Shown in pieces: positions 62,670-64,000 of a DNA stretch of 64,000 nucleotides (position 1 is the stretch's first letter; the number at the start of each line of letters is the position of its first letter). Source of the DNA: UBA9926 sp018645765 (GTDB lineage: Bacteria > Pseudomonadota > Gammaproteobacteria > Pseudomonadales > Azotimanducaceae); assembly GCA_949372755.1 (NCBI GenBank), contig CASIBO010000005.1:186001-250000 (forward strand). Direction: 5' to 3'. Position numbers and translations under genes: made by a program. The notes under the pieces are model-generated. The model had not been told where the DNA came from, did not search any database, and worked only from the letters and a program-made list of their open reading frames with translations.

Positions 62670-63689
62670 ATGGTCGATCAAAATCCCGCACAAGTCTGGT
62701 TGAATCAGGTGATCGAGACCCCCATCGATCCGGATCAAAGGATTATTGACCCGCATCATCATCTGTGGCGTCGACCTAAGGACGACTATTTAATTCAGGA
62801 CCTCTGGCAAGATACCAGTGCCGGACACAAGGTCATGATGACGGTTTTCGTAGAATGCGGGGCTGAGTATCATACCGATGGCCCAGAGGAAGCGCGCTCG
62901 CTGGGCGAAACTGCATTTGTCGCAAAGCAAGCCGAACGCAGTCGGGACGATTCTGGGCAAGCCACCATCGCAGGTATTGTTGGCAGAGTCGATCTGAGGT
63001 TGCCGACGGCGACCCTCGTTCGGCTCTTGGACCAACATCGCGCGATGGGGCAAGGCTTGTTTCGCGGAATCCGGCATGCGGGGGCGCATGCGCTTTACCC
63101 CGAAACCCTGACCATTCCCGGCCGGGCGCCTAAGGATCTTTATCAGGACCCAGATTATCGACGCGGCGTACAGGAACTTGGAAGACAAAACTTAACCTTC
63201 GATACCTGGCATTATCATTATCAAAACCAAGATTTTATAGCCCTTGCGCAGGCGTGCCCTGAGACGTTGATGGTTCTGGATCATTTCGGTACCCCGCTTG
63301 GCGTTGGACCCTTCAAACATCAACGCGAGGCAATTTTTGCGCAATGGCAGCGGGACATGGCTGTTTTAGCTGAAACCTGCCCCAATGTCGTCGCCAAGCT
63401 TGGCGGCCTCGCCATGCCAGACAATGGCTTTGGCTGGAGTGAACGCGACCGACCTGCCAGCAGTGACGAATTTGTCTCGGCTCAAGCTCGGTATTATCAC
63501 CATATGATCAACTGCTTTGGTCCAGCCCGCTGTATGTTTGAGAGTAATTTTCCAGTCGACAAGCGCTCTATCAGCTACAACACGCTGTATAACGGGTTGA
63601 AGAAAATTGCAAAAGACTACTCACTCGACGTCAAAGACCAGTTGTTTTATGGCACTGCGGCAAGGGTCTACGGGCTTCTGGACGCGTAA
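62670..63689 (+). CDS. Amidohydrolase-2 family metal-dependent hydrolase
   Basis: A 339-residue TIM-barrel hydrolase of the amidohydrolase-2 group (aminocarboxymuconate-semialdehyde decarboxylase / lactonase relatives). IDPHHHLWRRP holds the first metal ligands, TFDTWHYHYQN and MVLDHFGTPLG further strand-end histidines, and MFESNFPVDKRS the late aspartate. AAGGAAG precedes the ATG. It is divergent from the FadJ-like gene. Substrate unknown; relatives act on lactones and dicarboxylic or ring-cleavage products. Confidence 0.87.
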   Translation: MVDQNPAQVWLNQVIETPIDPDQRIIDPHHHLWRRPKDDYLIQDLWQDTSAGHKVMMTVFVECGAEYHTDGPEEARSLGETAFVAKQAERSRDDSGQATIAGIVGRVDLRLPTATLVRLLDQHRAMGQGLFRGIRHAGAHALYPETLTIPGRAPKDLYQDPDYRRGVQELGRQNLTFDTWHYHYQNQDFIALAQACPETLMVLDHFGTPLGVGPFKHQREAIFAQWQRDMAVLAETCPNVVAKLGGLAMPDNGFGWSERDRPASSDEFVSAQARYYHHMINCFGPARCMFESNFPVDKRSISYNTLYNGLKKIAKDYSLDVKDQLFYGTAARVYGLLDA

Positions 63690-63827
63690 AACAATCAGAG
63701 CCTTATCTCAACGAAGGCTTTTACCGAATCGGTTTGGGTGATGCCATTTAACCTAAGAACGTGCTTTAGGCCGATCAGCCTGCGCCTTCAAACAAAGCTT
63801 ACCCATTGATTTAAAGGGATTGCGTTG

Positions 63828-63888
63828 CCCTGACGGTTCAGGGCCGAGACCCTGGGAATCCGGCACCCGCATCCTGTCAACAGGATGC
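63828..63888. repeat. Cluster of alternative hairpins between convergent genes
   Basis: CCCTGA (63828-63833) pairs with TCAGGG (63838-63843); the same CAGGG can instead pair with CCCTG at 63850-63854. A separate perfect 8-bp stem follows: GCATCCTG (63869-63876), loop TCAA, CAGGATGC (63881-63888). The element lies between the amidohydrolase gene and a gene tail on the other strand. The first two stems exclude each other. It may be a transcript end, an intergenic repeat, or a small RNA. Confidence 0.5.
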
Positions 63889-63924
63889 CAAATTTACGCC
63901 GCCTTCTGAGAGGGCTTTCAGACG

Positions 63925-64000
63925 TTATCCGGTCGCGTCAAACAACCCCTTAAAAGCTAGCGGCCTCTCCTGTGCAATCACCGATACCCGCTCGCCATAG
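63925..64000 (-). CDS. C-terminal tail of a gene that runs out of the window
   Basis: From the right edge a minus-strand frame reads 24 protein-like residues, ending ERPLAFKGLFDATG and TAA at 63925. It is too short to identify, and a chance frame cannot be excluded. If real, the hairpin cluster follows its stop codon, as a terminator region would. Confidence 0.3.
   Translation of the reverse strand, partial: YGERVSVIAQERPLAFKGLFDATG

Overview
The window looks like chromosomal DNA of a free-living, probably marine, gammaproteobacterium. The main reasons are a recC-recB-recD operon, an EfpL/YeiP-type elongation factor, a ClpP2-type protease subunit like that of Pseudomonas, a large TonB-dependent receptor, a CYP153-type P450, and many acyl-CoA genes. 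Coding density is high and genes lie on both strands. I see no rRNA, tRNA, CRISPR array, insertion sequence or prophage. The taxon is inferred from gene content only.

Layout. 0.1-8 kb: protein methyltransferase, LLM-class flavin enzyme, ClpP2, a small membrane protein, a secreted sugar dehydrogenase, a PPOX-family gene that seems cut off from its signal peptide by a frameshift, a 41-residue membrane microprotein missed by length cut-offs, and a TVP38/disulfide-reductase fusion. 8-20 kb: pgi coupled to a spermidine-synthase-like gene, a GH17 lipoprotein, an MFS carrier, a phosphonate-monoesterase/sulfatase, a NUDIX hydrolase, a PLP decarboxylase, a hydrolase/crotonase pair and an exported SurE. 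19.7-27.7 kb: an M20 peptidase behind a terminator, the TonB receptor with a clear sigma70-like promoter, a VOC protein, CYP153 and a class III CoA-transferase.

27.8-40 kb: recC-recB-recD-acyltransferase joined by three ATGA overlaps, then on the other strand a LytS/LytTR two-component pair preceded by a truncated aminotransferase start. 40-48 kb: a metallo-beta-lactamase-fold protein with a structured upstream region, then SDR, crotonase and acyl-CoA synthetase genes, EfpL, DUF3820, an ABM monooxygenase and an esterase. 48-53 kb: a TetR-adaptor-RND efflux operon. 53.6-64 kb: a DUF3293 protein, a diguanylate cyclase, an Fe-S photolyase, an overlapping GNAT/unknown/PhyH set, a TPR protein, an operon of FadJ-like enzyme + membrane protein + degenerate acyl-CoA dehydrogenase, an amidohydrolase, and the tail of a gene leaving the window.

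How the genes work together. The commonest theme is oxidation and activation of alkyl or acyl substrates (CYP153, CoA-transferase, acyl-CoA synthetase, SDR/MFE-2-like, three crotonase-fold proteins, FadJ-like, PhyH). A second theme is genome upkeep (RecBCD, photolyase, NUDIX). I found no single system that is clearly new. The best leads are the frameshifted PPOX gene, the aminotransferase relic ahead of the sensor kinase, the RecBCD-acyltransferase coupling, the degenerate dehydrogenase operon, and several structured intergenic elements.
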